Part shown: in pieces, positions 13,401-28,400 of the stretch
Position numbering within the stretch: the first letter of the stretch is position 1
Layout: each line of letters opens with the position of its first letter
Notes under the pieces: generated by a model
What the model was told of the DNA's origin: nothing
What the model saw: the letters and a program-made list of their open reading frames with translations, nothing else
Databases searched by the model: none
From: Aphrophora alni
Lineage: Eukaryota; Arthropoda; Insecta; Hemiptera; Aphrophoridae
NCBI GenBank assembly: GCA_963513935.1
Contig: OY740766.1
Span: forward strand, 2,882,001 to 2,946,000
Reading direction: 5' to 3'
Length of the DNA stretch: 64,000 nt
Translations under genes and position numbers: made by a program

Positions 13401-16400
13401 ATTGGTTAATGTGTCACGAAACAATGAACAGTTAAATACTACCCGTTTGCAGGGTGGAAGTGAAAAGTATTTTATAAATAGAGATGGGGTTCGAAAACGA
13501 TTTAACAATCTAATGTTACTTCCAGAAAAAGATTTTACAAAATTCATTTGTATTCATGTTAGCCCAGAAGCTGAGGGGTGGAACACAATTCCCTTTCAGT
13601 ATAACAAACAAAACATACCAACGAATACATATAATAACACTTTGACAAGGGTTGGAAAACACGTCCCTTGCACATAATATACTAGGGGTTGTAGGTTTTA
13701 TGAGGTAATTAACTGGCTGAGATTAGACAAATTTCAAAGTGTCGTCTGGAGGATGGGTTACTCACTTCAAAGTTTAACATCTTTAGTTGATGGGTAATAA
13801 CGGATTGGGCGCTAATTTTAGGTTATTAAAGAAAAATTAGCTTATAGGTTGAAAGACTGGAAAATGACAGAGATAAAATATATGTTAGAGTATGTAAGAG
13901 ACTGAGACGGTGGTATAAGGTGTGTGTAAAACAAATCTGTGAGGAGCTCAGGTAGGAAGTATAATATAGTGGACGTATTGCACTCAAACAGCTGATTTTC
14001 AGAGTCAGATATAAATCCAAACGTGCCCCTGATGCTTGGCTCAGTGATTTTAGTTATTGTATATACAGGGTGATTTTTAACTATGGAAACTGCTTTACAT
14101 TGCATACTTGAAGACAGAGAGTTAAAAAAATTACACGTTTTTGTGTTTTCGAAATTTTCGTACACCTTCTTCGATCCCTCATATTGAATCAAACTTTATT
14201 TTTTTAAATAGGAAAATGGACAAGTAAAACATGATTTTCATGTATAATTTGAGAAGGAAAACGATGGTGAAAACAGTTTTTCGATAAATATCTTCGTTTT
14301 TGAGTTATAAGTAATCAAAGTTACGATGACGGAAAAATCGCGTTAGCAATAAAATGGGGTAAAATGCCCGGTTGGAACTTTACTACTGTATTTCCATACT
14401 TAACAAATGTTAAACGAGTTTTAGATTGGCCAACAGAAAGAATTCTGAAAACATGGGTGGAGAAAGGGGGGGGGGGGTAAATAATCAGGAACAAGTTAGA
14501 CGAGTTTTAGATAGGCCAATAGAAAGAATACCGAAAAACTGGGTGGAGAATAAGGGGAGTGACTAATCGTAAACAAGTTAAACGAGTTTTAGATAAGCCA
14601 ATAGAAAGAAAACCGAAAACATGGGTGGAGAGATGGGGGAGTGACAAATCGTAAACAAGTTAAACGAGTTTTAGATAGGCCAATAGAAAGAATTCTGAAA
14701 ACATGGGTGGAGAGAGGGGGGGGGGTAAATAATCAGGAACAAGTTAGACGAGTTTTAGATAGGCCAATAGAAAGAATACCGAAAAACTGGGTGGAGAATA
14801 AGGGGAGTGACTAATCATAAACAAGTTAAACGAGTTTTAGATAAGCCAATAGAAAGAAAACCGAAAACATGGGTGGAGAGAGGGGGGAGTGACAAATCAG
14901 AAATAAGTTAAACGAGTTTTAGATAGGCCAATAGAAAGAAAACCGAAAACATTCAATGAACACAATGAAAATAATAGTCTAAATTAGTTGAAAATAGGAG
15001 CCAAAAACACCAAAAGGCAACCCCAAACAACCAAGATTAACAATCCAAAGTAAAAAAAGGAAGGTTTAGAATATGCTAATATCCAGCACACTAGAGTTCC
15101 ATGTGGTACAGCTGTAATCTACTAGAAAATCCAACTTAGCCATAATTCGGCCCACTAATGCTCTTGAGAAGCAGGAGGTTTGCAGCATTGTAAATGGTTT
15201 TATGACTATTATCGAATATAGAAGACAGAAAGTGACAACTAATATCTTTTAACCATTATGTGCGTTGGTTGGTTAGAGGGTATTATTGATGGTTTGTTCC
15301 TCAGCGATGTAGGTGATACCATTGAAGGTATTAATTGAACTCGTGTACATAGTGAAGAATAAAAAAGTAAGGTAAAGAGATATCAGAGAAAGCGAGTAAT
15401 TAAAGTAACCTTGGAATAAAAATGAAATAATATCATGGAAGGAGGGGGGGGGATAATTAATATTTATATTAAATAACAGTACTAAAAATTGACATGATTT
15501 TCGAATTGCCTTATGCGGAAAAATGTAATACATCTTTTTTAAAAATGATTCTAAACCATTGATCCATAGAATGCGATATTGAAAATCAATATCGTTATAT
15601 TAAAGAGAGTGACAAATAATAATAGTTAAAGAATGAGTTTTCCTAATTTGGTAGATTGGTGGGTAACAAGATAACTTAAATAATATAAATTTTCCATGTT
15701 AGTCCTACGAATAAAGCGGATGAGAGATACATAGTTTCGTCTAATGTCTAATACACCTCGCAATGTATCACTGATGTTAGAATAATGAATACATAAGCCG
15801 TCGGAAAAATATTTTGATCATTAGCCTTAATAGAGGATTTAATTCTGGGAAGAGTTGCCCAGGCGTACCGTGAAAAGCCTTTCTAATATGTAAAACGTTA
15901 GGATTGCATGGATAGTAAATAAACATATCAGACTTTTCAGCACAATAATATTACACTTCAGAACCAATGGTTTTAATGTTAAGGGTGACTTGATCGCGTC
16001 TCATGGTTCCCAAATTAAATGCGATCACGTCACATGGTGGACTACATGTGAAAGGTCAATAACAGCAATAATGTCAAAGAGTGTAGCAGAAGTGAGACTA
16101 GCAGCACATTTTCAGTTTGCCAACGTTTGGAGGGATATTGCAGTACCAGATATTTTACTTCCACTCTGACGAGAGTGGCAACCCTGGCTACTCTTTATGG
16201 ATCTAAACCTTTCTTCATCTAGTGTTTGGTTAGATCCCTTTCTTACATCTTTATTATCACGTCTCTTTTGACAAATTTTTATTCTCTTCTCTTCTCTTCT
16301 CTTCTCTTCTCTTCTCTTCTCTTCTCTTCTCTTCTCTTCTCTTCTCTTCTCTTCTCTTCTCTTCTCTTCTCTTCTCTTCTCTTCTCTTCTCTTCTCTTCT

Positions 16401-19400
16401 CTTCTCTTCTCTTCCGTGACGCTATTAAAGTGTTCTAGGATTAGGTCTCTTTATTTTATCCTCTGTATTTTGCTAAGGCGATGATGACCGAGCTGGATTT
16501 TCACCTTTAAAACAAGCATAAACACACACACGCACAGCTACACGCATGGTAACTTTAAGACACTGCGTAACACACGAACGTTCCGCCAAGTCAAACACTG
16601 TAAAAGAAATTTTATTTCGAACAACGCAAGGCTTCTCCGGGTGTTTGTTTCATAAACCTTATATTAGAAGTTATAAATTATAAAATATTTAAAAAATGCT
16701 GAGCTGTAAAATTATTAATTATATCATTTGTGCATCAATTCTATCTCTCTTATAAGCATAGAAATCTTATAAATCAGATTCTAAATTTTAGAGTGTAAAA
16801 TATAAGCCTATATGGACTAAAAAATTATTGATTTATATTGCACTTTTGTACTTTAGATTTTTATTGCGTAGGCCTGTCACAATGAAAAAAATATGTGACT
16901 TAACATACATTCCACATTATTAAGCCACTATTATGTGCCCACTAAACTAACAGCAAACATACGACTGCATAAATTCCAAAATCCACTTTTTACATAAAAA
17001 ATACGAAAATCATTGTTGAGTTATTATCGGAAAAACTGATTTTTCGATTATAAATCAACACCGATTTTCTGGCCCATTACATTTTTACTTTACTTTCATA
17101 GATGATGTAATTGCAAAAAACCTTGTTAATGTCGACGGTATTAACCATGTATGAAATATGGTTCTGTGATTTCTTAGAACTCATAAAATACTCACAATAG
17201 TGTAATGTATTGGTAGAAGAGGTGGAAACTTTTATTTGTTTTTATCAGCCTATTGGTTATAAAAAAAGTCCTGAAATTCAAACCATGCTTATCCTTTCAT
17301 TTACTTGGTAATTGTTTAGTAGTGCGTCAAAAATTAAGTTTTCATATTGAATACTTTTCTGTTAGTTGTTTCTGTTAAGGATTTAACAATATAATAATTA
17401 TATGAATCATTATCTGACTTATAAGTTGTCATTAATAGATTCTCGACTTCAGGACATAAAGTATAGGACCCAATACACTTCCCTGAGGCACTCCTGTAGA
17501 TATTTTATTTACCTTAGAGTTTTTACTATTATACCTAATGCGAAAACATCAATCTGTGATGTGTGATTTAAATATCAACAAACATTTTGCGAGGAAATGT
17601 TGATTGTTGTGAGTGCATAAGAAATAACAACTGGATCAATACAGTTCAATAAGAAATTGAGAAATGTCAAAAACACATAATGCGCGTCTTCAACTGCATG
17701 TAAATCAGAAAATGGAGCCGATTCTTGAAGAATTTAATGATACACGTCGACTAAAAAGGACCAAACCTTATGAACTAATTAAATTAGCTTAAGTGATAAG
17801 TTTTTGTAATGTGTGATTTATTGTAAAAGATGTAAGCTCATAGTCGATTGGTTAGAATAAATAAATAATAATAAAATACTTTAAAAAAAATCTGACATAA
17901 CTTTGAATACTTGTGGCATAAGTTATTTTATGAACAGAATTTTCTGGGTTTCTAACAAAATTTTTTATTACCTTATCAGTAGTTAAAAACTTCAGTTTAT
18001 GACAGAAACAAAGGGAGGAAAGTATCTCTTATCAAAGTACTTAATAATGTTTTGTGTTCTTGTGTTAGTGGTGGACAACAGAGAAGAGTTTCCTTCGCAG
18101 TAGCTTTACTGCACGATCCGGAACTTCTCATCTTGGATGAACCTACAGTTGGTTTGGACCCTGTACTGAGTCACAGGTAATATTACTCTCTTTGCTGGGT
18201 AAATTAAATTAAAACTCCTACTATAGTTGTACCTAATAGTCTGGAATATTATCAAAATATCCCCTTCTAAAAAAAACAAACTGGGTGTTCTAAACTCTGA
18301 ACGTTAGAAGATAAGTTGTAAATTTGCAAACGCTAAATAACAAACGTCTGAAACGATATTTATGAATTTTCATTCTATTGTGTTGTAGTTTTGTACTAAG
18401 AAGATAGACAAACATTGGTTTACCGAAGTTATTTAAAAAAAAAAAATTGTTTCCACAGTACTTAAGATTTTACATCCTGCTATCTACTTTTATTTTGTAT
18501 GTAACTGTGAATTTTGAAGAAAGCTTCAATTTATAATTCATAAAAACATTACCACGAATGGATATTTTTAATTACTCCAATAAAGTAATGTTTTCCCTCC
18601 TTTTTATATATAAATAACATCAACTCGATGAGAAAATGGTGGAATATCGACGGCTGTAATGGTCAGATCACCTTAAGTGGTTTAGTTGTACCTTACTATT
18701 TCTTGGAAGTTAGATTTTTGAATTTTTACTCATTTTCAAATAACTTGTATTCGTAAATTTAGATTAATAAATTTGGTTTTAAATGAGAGTTTTATATGTT
18801 TCATTGTTTAACATGGTTAAGTAGATTTTGTCTGTTAGAGAAATATTCAAATTTTAAAACAAGTGCCCAGAATTATACGGTTTTCGTTTTAGTATTAATA
18901 AACTATAATAATTAAAAACACAATTATTTTTATACAAACCGACCATGGTTTCGCTTGTTACAATATGTTATAGAAGCTTAACAGATTATTAAATTCTTGG
19001 TATTGCTGTAACAAGCAAAACCATAGTAGGAAAGATTCAAATAAAAAAGTGGGTTTTACAAAAATAATTTTGTTTTTTAATCATTAACATGGAATTACAT
19101 CGAGTACCAATAATCATTAGCATAAATAGACTAAAACTATAATGTCAGATAATTTGAAAATGGCGTCTTTTTGAATAGTTTTTTTTTCGGTAGTTATCTA
19201 GATTAGAGCCTACACTAGTTTTTGTTGAGCTTAGCGATCTACTTATAACAATGCCATGGTTATTTGGTGCGTAAAACTAGTTTTTTGCTAAGAGATATGC
19301 AATATCATAATTAAATAATTATTTCAAAAGACTTTGAAATTTTAAAAATTAACCTATAATAGTTATGCTTTACATTGAAAGTAGTAACTTTGCTGTATTA

Positions 19401-22400
19401 CAATTGCGACATATTACAAGGCCAGTATTTAATTCATAAATAGAGAATTATTGTTTCCTTATTAAGTAATGTCAGTTGCTTATGTGTTACCAAACTGCAA
19501 AAAATAAAGGGACGAATAAACTGTTTAAAATGATCGAATTTTTGAGATTTCCTATCATTTTGTTTTACCAACAATTTTTTTTATTGTAAAAACACAATTT
19601 TACATTTACACAAAATGAGCAAAGATCTCAATATGTTATTCTCTAAAAACCCTTTAGTAAAACTTGAAAATCGGCCACTATTTTGATATTACCTAATTGA
19701 TTTTCCTGGTTAACGAACAGTTCCAACAATTTGTAAAACCTAGCCTATGTACTAGATTTGATAAACTTTGGACAAAACCTCTGATTTCTAGAAACTCTCG
19801 GAAAAGGTTTTAGAAAAGCTTGCGGTTTTTAAGTTCAAAACAAATCAGTTTTATCCAATTTACCTCAGTACCGTAAAAAACACCTCAAGAGTTACACCAA
19901 AGCTGAAGTAAAAAAAAATTTTAAAATGCAATTTTCAAAATTGGTTATAGTATAAATTAAAAATTTTATACATTTTTTATACTGAAGATTCTTTAATGTT
20001 GGTCTACTTTCCATTTGTATAACTTTGACTAGAAGAGGGGAAAGGGGGATATAATTTCAAGGTATTTTCAAAAATAACAATGAATAAAACCAACTATTTT
20101 TAAAGACCTGCCATTAAAAAAAAACATGGTTTCTTAAATAGGATCAAGATATTTTGGTCAATAAAATAAAAGATTCATAATTTATGTTTCAGTATTTGGC
20201 AGCACTTGGTGATGTTGACTAACAAAGAAAAGAAAAGTATAATCATAACCACACATTACATTGAAGAAGCAAGACAAGCACATATGGTAAGCTATGGAAC
20301 ATCTTAATTTATCTATATATTAAAATGTATACAATAACCTAACCTCAAAACTACATTTTGGGTTATCGAGAGAGACATGTTTCGTCACGTCACGGTAGCA
20401 ACCAATTTATAACAGTTTGTACTCACTAGAGTTATATTAAATAACTCAATAAATAAATAACAGTAATAAATTTTATTGCTGCGTATTAATCTGTTATAGT
20501 ACTTAATAGGTCATGTAGTTTTTAAGATACAGATTTTAATTAAATCGAGGAAGCTTTGTGCAATTAGTTCCTCCTTTCTAATCTCTTGCACATCTGAAAT
20601 GTGACAAAACAAAAAATCGAATTTCTTTAAAAGAACTAGGCGATTTTGAAAACATTTAACTAAAATGCAGCTTCTTAGGAGCCAAAATAATGGGTTACTA
20701 AACCCCGTTTTGACAGTTATAGGTAAAAGAAAATTCGAAATTTGTGGTTAAAAATCACAAGAACGAATGTAAAACTTTCGAATTGAGTACCAACAACAAT
20801 TTCATCAAAATATCTTTGCCTTATTTTGAATTGTTAGAGGAACATTAAATAAAGAGCAATGTCATCGTTTTTAAAAAGTACAATAAATAATATTGGGTTT
20901 ATTTAAATGAATAGGAAACTTAAATATTAAAAAAATACTCGTAAATAGTAAAAGTAGTAGGGCTTATAGGTAAAGCCGGTTCTAAACCATCTAAATTCTA
21001 CTTCGATTCATAATTTTATTTAAACATAATCCCGGACGTGATGGTGATCAAAGTTCTGACGTACTACATGAAATTGTTCTTCATTGTATGGTTAAATACA
21101 AAGAAATTATAATAGACTCCTACATGAAACTGTAGTACAGAAGATGGCTAATAGTGAGCAAATGATTGTACAAGAGAGTAATGTTCCATGGGTTTGTTTG
21201 TAAGGCGTCTCTGCGATATCATTAGAGGGAAGACATACAACTCTTGCATGTTCATCAAAGACTCCAAGGGTGAAGAAAGTTTGTTTATAGACGAGCGGTT
21301 TACACCAAAACAAGGTTGCACTAAATTTCAAATAAATATTCATTTAATTCTTAGCTCTTGCAACCATTGAGTACCGGATTATTTTTTACAAAATAGGACA
21401 ATTCTCAAGGGAGAGGATTATAAGAATATTATATTCATACTTTCGCTAGTTACGTTTCTCATTTTTAGAATATTTTTACTGAAGTTTCGTAGATCCCAAC
21501 GTTGAAACCGTTTCAGAGAGTCATAAATGATATATTTAAAATTATTTGTTAAAAACGTTACTTGTAAGGTAATACTATATAACCAATCACACTGAAAAAC
21601 AAACAGTTTTATATGAATGTGGTTGAAAGCAAGTACAGATATTACGCAAGTATTAGCCTTTACAATAAATTATTAGTTGAAATAAAGAGAGAATGGAATG
21701 TGCTATATAAATTCAAGGTTACAGATCTCAACAAGGAAAATGTTTTGTTACAACACCAAAGTAATATCTATTTAAATTAATTGGACTGTACAGATGTGAA
21801 TAATGTTGAACACGACTGAGCCAGAACTTAAGCTACTATAAAAAATAAAATCATTTGGTTAGAATGATTGACGACTTCGATCTAAATATCGAGTTCAAGC
21901 GAATCTAAATTTTGAGTGTAGGGTTCACCTCTGAGATTTTTTTCTTTGTACACCACTGTGCACCTGAGAGAATGTGTTTTATATTGTTTTTACACCATTT
22001 GATATAGCCTACCTATGAAAACGTTAAAAATAATACACTAGTCCACTATTTCAAGGGTTTTCAGAGGTGTATCTAGTGGTGAAATTAACTCAGTTTTCCT
22101 ACACAAGCCCAGTCCTAACTCCGAGTTTTGATATTGTAGCCTTCTTGGACAATATGGCAATTTTTTGTCCTTGCTGCAAAAGTGGCTTGGCTCTTGCAAC
22201 GTCTTGGTATTAGGATATATCTGTGAGTTTCTTTTTAAATAGGAAGAGATGATGGCACGTGGGTCCTCCCCTCCCATCTTTATATGCATGTGCTCTTATT
22301 CCTGCTCTCTGTTGTCTTCTTACACGCTGAAAGGAATATTGTGGGAGGGGCATAGAGCTCATTCTGATGGCCTCCTTTGCTATTTTAGTGACTTTTTCAT

Positions 22401-25400
22401 CCCAGATTTTATTAAAGATAAGAAATTTACTACAAAAATAACTCCTATTTTATGGTTTATAAAAATTTCTAGTTAAATAACCATGATGTACGTAATTGAA
22501 AATAAATTGGAAAAATCAAAATCATATGTTTAGGAACACATCACAAATAATATCTTAAAATGATTTTAACACTACAGACGAAATTCACCAAACAAAGACA
22601 AATAATAGATGTTTGCGATTTTAAGCATTTTTTTTAGACAATGTTTCTTTTATGTTATTTATTTGTTGATATATGAATTGAAGAAGAAAAGAGTTATTTT
22701 ATTTACATAGATGTTATGCACATTATATAAATTATATACAATAATAATTTTAAGTTAAGTTGTAAGATTTGAAGTTAGAAACCATATTTTGAATATAGTT
22801 TACTATAAGGTGTAGTTTAATTTGTAATTTTAAGAGGAATATACTGTAATTTCAAAACATATAACTGCCAAGAGAAATATTGTAATCCAAAGTATAACTA
22901 TAAATAACCTAACCTAACCTAACCTAACCTAACCTAACCTAACCTAACCTAACCTAACCTAACCTAACCTAACCTAACATAACATTGTAATATTGGTCAC
23001 GGTGTGTGTAGTATAAAGCATTTCAATTTTGACAGTGTAAACTAATGCACATAGAGCCAAACACTTGATTTGTTCAGTAGGAGTTATATTTTCGTTTTGT
23101 CTTTATTTTATGTGATTTTATTTTCTTCATGAATAAAACTGGTATACTCGAAACTGATTGATCGATAGTAGAACATAAGAGTCAAAGTAACATGAAGTGG
23201 TAGAGTCCAATGTGTTAGTGTAAATTAAAGTTTCAAGGACAGAATATCTTTTGACAATACCTGATATTGTCCAGCTGTTTGAATGAGGTGACCATAGAAT
23301 AGAGGAAATCGGTTATGTACAGGGGCTCACAATGATGTGGGTATGGTTTTGAAGCCATCTGTCAAGCTAATATCAAACATTTGTCAAGCTGTCAATTCAA
23401 TCAATCTGTTGAAAATGTGGCTATTTATTTGTTGTGCTTGGGGATTATTACACTATTACAATACACCATGTTTCAGGTAGGCTTGATGAGAGGTGGAGTG
23501 TTATTGGCTGAAGAACCTCCAGTACAACTTATGATCCAATGTGGCAGTGCAACTCTAGAACAAGCGTTCCTTGAACTTAGTGCAAAACAAAGTGGAAGCA
23601 GAACCAATGACGATGAATTTGATCAGGTAAGTTTGGATACATTAATACTTTTTATTTTGTCACAATGAAGTTACAGAAATTTTATGTATTTCTACCCTTT
23701 TTAAAAACATTTTTGTATATTACAAAATTTTGGTGTACCTGCCATTGTTTGTGGAATAACATTCCCAGTGTATACATTTCCCTTTTATAATTAATTAAAG
23801 AATATCAAAAATTTATCCCATAGTTTTAACTGTTTTTACCACATAGGAATTATTTGTTTTTAATTTTCAGAAAGATGCCTATCCAGAGTTAGTTTCACCA
23901 AAACCTCGTTCACCAATTCATAGAGGAGAGATATTCTCAAGCAACAGGTTTATAGCACAATTGATAAAAAATCTCTTCTTCATGTGGAGAAATAAACCGT
24001 AAGTCTAAAACTTACTTCTTGCTAATGTAATCACCAAACTGAGATTATGTTTCGAGTTTTTGTTCAAATTCAGATATCTTTATTTAGTTCTAAACCTCTG
24101 AGAATGATGAATGATGTCATCAAAATGAAGATAAGGGTGTTATTGTCTTAGTTTGTTTCTTGTTTTTGTCCTAACCTAACCTAACCTAACATAACATAAC
24201 CTATCCTAACCTAACCTAACATAACATAACCTAACCTAACCTAACCTAACCTAACCTAACCTAACCAAACTAAGATCACATTTCGAGTTTTTGTTCAAAT
24301 TCAGATATCTTTATTAAATCGTAATTTCTGTATGATTTCCTTAAAATTAGGCTCAAATATACTTTCTTATAATAATTTAAACAATTTCGCTGTTTATACA
24401 ATGGTATCAGTTTTTAGACCAAAACTCTTTACAATAGAGACTATGGTATACATGTGTGCAGTTTGAATATCTATGTGTGTGTGCTACTTTAGAGAACTAT
24501 TGTAACACAATAATAATTTAGAGATTTTAGCACAATTTTGGTTGAATTTAGTCTGCAGAGTGTTTTACCAATGTAAAAAATAATCATAAGTAAGTCATAA
24601 TCATAAGTTGAATATGATTTAGACTTACAAATAAGAAAAAATCTCAAATATCATCTGTTTGAATAAATGTATTCTTAATTTCTTAGACAACATTGACAAA
24701 AAAGTTAAACCATTTCCATATAACGGGTATGTATAAACATATGTCAGGGAAAATTAAACAGGTTGTACAAGAAATACAAACTTGTGATAATTGTGTTTAG
24801 TGTCTTTAATAATACTGGGATAAAAAATTTGAACATTACAGCAGTCATTTGGAGTTTTTAAGAAATTTAATGGAAATGTATTAATTCATGACAATGTTTA
24901 TCGTCAATATATATTAAACATATTACTTTTATTTAAGCCAATGTTCATTTATGTAAAACCACACATACAAATGTTTATTTTGTAGGACAAAAATGTAAAA
25001 TTAAAAAGTTGAGTTTCGTAATGTATAACTAGTCAACTTCTGCTGTTTGGGTTGAAAAGACAAATGTCTAGTTGTAGCAGATATGCTAACCAGACATGTC
25101 GTTTTGAGATAGATCTGAAATGACAAAATAAAGAGTGTGCCACAAAACTTAGAAAAGTAAACATGTGTTACTAATGCTTTTAAATCGCACCTAATTATTC
25201 TATTTCAAATGTTTCCCATTAAATGACTTTTAGATTTCCTTAATAATACCTTATTATCTAATATCTTTACAGGATGATGCTGTTTCTATTTGGGCTGCCA
25301 ATACTACAATGTTTTCTATACAACCTTGCTGTTGGCAGGGACCCACAAGGATTGAATATCGCTATAGTTAACAATGAATTAGAAAACGGACTGGCTGATT

Positions 25401-28400
25401 GTGCAATGATACCATCGTCAGGTTGTCATTTGGACCTTCCACTGAGCTGCCGGTACATTGATGAGCTGAAAACTAAAACTATTAATTTGGTAATTATAAT
25501 AATACTATCTAGCTCTATGATGATAACTGATAGAAATAATTTTGTAAATAAACCTTTCTCGCATAGCTACCGCTAGTGGGTTGATAATGCAGATTGCAAC
25601 CAATTAGTTTTCTTTGGTTTATAAGGGAGCACATTTTATCAAAGTTTTATGAAAATGGTTAGATTAATTATGTTATTCTATATTTCTGCTAGGATGTATA
25701 TTGTTCTACATGTTCTGCTCAGGGAAAAAGTTAACATAATGATATGAAGGGTAGAAGAATCTACTCAAGTTAAAAATTATTTGAGCCTTTTTTGAGAATA
25801 TTGAGAAGTAGGTTTAAGTCTTATTGTCCCTTAGGGCCTCACTTATAGTGTAAGGTGTAACAATCCCAGGGTAACCTAGCTGGGTTTACACCTTTCTTTA
25901 TGTATTCTTGGGTCAGATCCTCTCTTTCATCTTTTCCACAAGGTCTCTTTTGACCAACTATTGTTCTCTTTTGATCCTAACGATATTAGAGTATTCAAGG
26001 GCTCGGGGTCTCTATTTTATCCTTTTGTAAATAAGAGGTTTGCCGTTAAAAAAAACAAAAGCAAAAAATAGGTTTTATAAAAGTAACTCCGAATTTTTAG
26101 TTATTGAATTTTTTGTTTAGAATTTTTTAACAAAGACGAGTGTAATAAAAATAAGTTCATAATCAAAAGTTTATCAAAATCGATCCTAGTGTGTAAGCAA
26201 AAGCTCAGTACAGAAACAAGACGAATATTAACTGAAAAACTATTTTCTTTTTGGAATAGCCGATTCTTAAAACAAATCTCCAAAAATCTTTAAATCAATA
26301 TCTTGAATATTTTACATTTTTTATATACTTTTATTGTATGTGTGAACAAGGAAAATAAAAACTACATAATTAAAACAATTAATAAAAAAGTCCAATTTCC
26401 AATGAAAAGTCGTTTCATCGAAACAATCCAATTACAAGTGAAGATGACAACTTATTGGTGAAAACATCGAGCTGAAAAGATTTTATCCTTGAGTTTTTCA
26501 TTAATTATTGATTAAAACTTTTAGCAGATTTTAACTTATTTATTTTGTTTTCAGATAGAATTTGATAATTTAACAGAAGCGGATGAATTTGTGCGGAGAA
26601 ATAAAGCATGGGGATCAGTGCACATCATGCGTAACTACACAGAGGCATTAGTGGAAAGAATTACTCTATTAAGGGATACATCTGAAAGTGCAATCGAGCT
26701 AAGCGAAGTGAACGTGAGACTTGACATGTCTAGTAAGTTGTCCTCCACACTTTCTTATCGAAACATAAACTAAACTAATGCACCCGTTGACAATTTGTTT
26801 AGAAGCATCAAAACAAGTTGTAGAAAATCAATTTTTAATTGTGATTATTACGTAATGTTATTTATATATGACTAAAGAGCTATTTAAAACTGAACTAGTC
26901 GAGAACAGTCAAACATCATAATGATTTTTCGATTTAAATGAATTGTTTCTTTAGCATATCTGGCTGTATATGTGGTTGTTGAAATACAGGTATATTTTTT
27001 ATCGCTAAAATTGGATAAATGTCCCATTTAATGTATGTTTACCCATCTTAAACTTTCATTTAAACCAATGTGAACTGCATTTAAAATGTTAATTCGTACA
27101 TTAAAAAAGTTAACAGCAACAAATTACAAAAGATTACTGATTATTAAATCATTTTGACAACAGCAAGTTCTTACTAAAAACAATACTTAAAAAATAGCTT
27201 TGATGATTAGAAGTGGTAAAAAATTGAGCTTATTAATATACACATAGACCACCGAATAACTGATTTCAGTTTAAAATATTTGGGTAATTAGGTAGTAAAA
27301 GCAACCGAAAATTTGTAACATACAGCCATATTTTCATTACAGATTTGTTTTTAAAATAAAAAATATTTGATTTTAAAATATTAATTGTGCATGAGTGAAC
27401 ATTGCTATTTACAGTGATGGCAAATTAGTAACTAAAGTTGATTTCCAAAATATGAATACTTAAAATTGAAGTTGCTTTTCTGTTTGTAACTAATGTTTGT
27501 AACTAATTAGTATTAAGTGTTATAGGCTTGTATGGTGACTAAATGAAATAAAATAACATGTATTGTAAGACTAAGACAAACTGAAATGTTTTAGATCAGT
27601 ATATTGGGAATTTATTACGCGCAGATTTAATCTACAGTTATGTTTCATTCCTTAAAAGAGTGTTCAAGGATTGTGATTGGCCTGAAGATGCAGCTGATAT
27701 CCCGATAAAGGTGATTATTTCAGGAAGTGTTTTTATCTAAGAGTTTGTCAAAATGTCTATATTTGTTTTATCGGAATGCTGAACATTGTACATCTTATAA
27801 AATGTATGAATATGAAACTTTTTTTTAAGGTTAAAGATATATTAGAAAGATGTAATATATTTTGTATAAAAAAACATACATCAATAAAGGTACTACATAT
27901 TTCATTAGCAGTCTCATTTTATTATGAATACAAACAAAATTGCTAAGAAACTAATTCAAAGAAAAAAAAAACACAACACAGTCTCTTTTTATAACTAAAG
28001 GCTATTTTTGTACATTATTTACTCTTGTCTATTTACATATAAGTTTTCTAAACAATGAACAACTTTTAGGGTTATATAGGTAACTGGATCTATTGTATAA
28101 ATGTACGATTTCAGTGCTGCTTAGTTTAGTAATACTTTAAAACTTTAACTGAAAATGGCTTTAACTTAAAGCTGATGTAAAATCCTTACAAACCTTATTA
28201 TTTGTATAGGGCCTACAAATATTTCTCTATCGTTTTAACTTAAAGCTGATATATATATATATATATATTTTTTTTTTTTAACTTACAAACCTTTACATAC
28301 AATATTTCACTAGAGAGTGTTGATTAGTTAGTGATAGGTTTAACTGGAAACTTTCTAAACTTTAAGCTGATGTATATTCCTATCTATTTATTTCTCTTAC

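Noticed and set aside
13402..13677. 91-codon open frame after the second gene 1 exon
   Set aside because: No recognised domain, sits inside an intron whose splice sites are clear, and composition is AT-rich.
16226..16438. 70-codon frame rich in S-L-L-F
   Set aside because: Artefact of the (TTCTC)n microsatellite.
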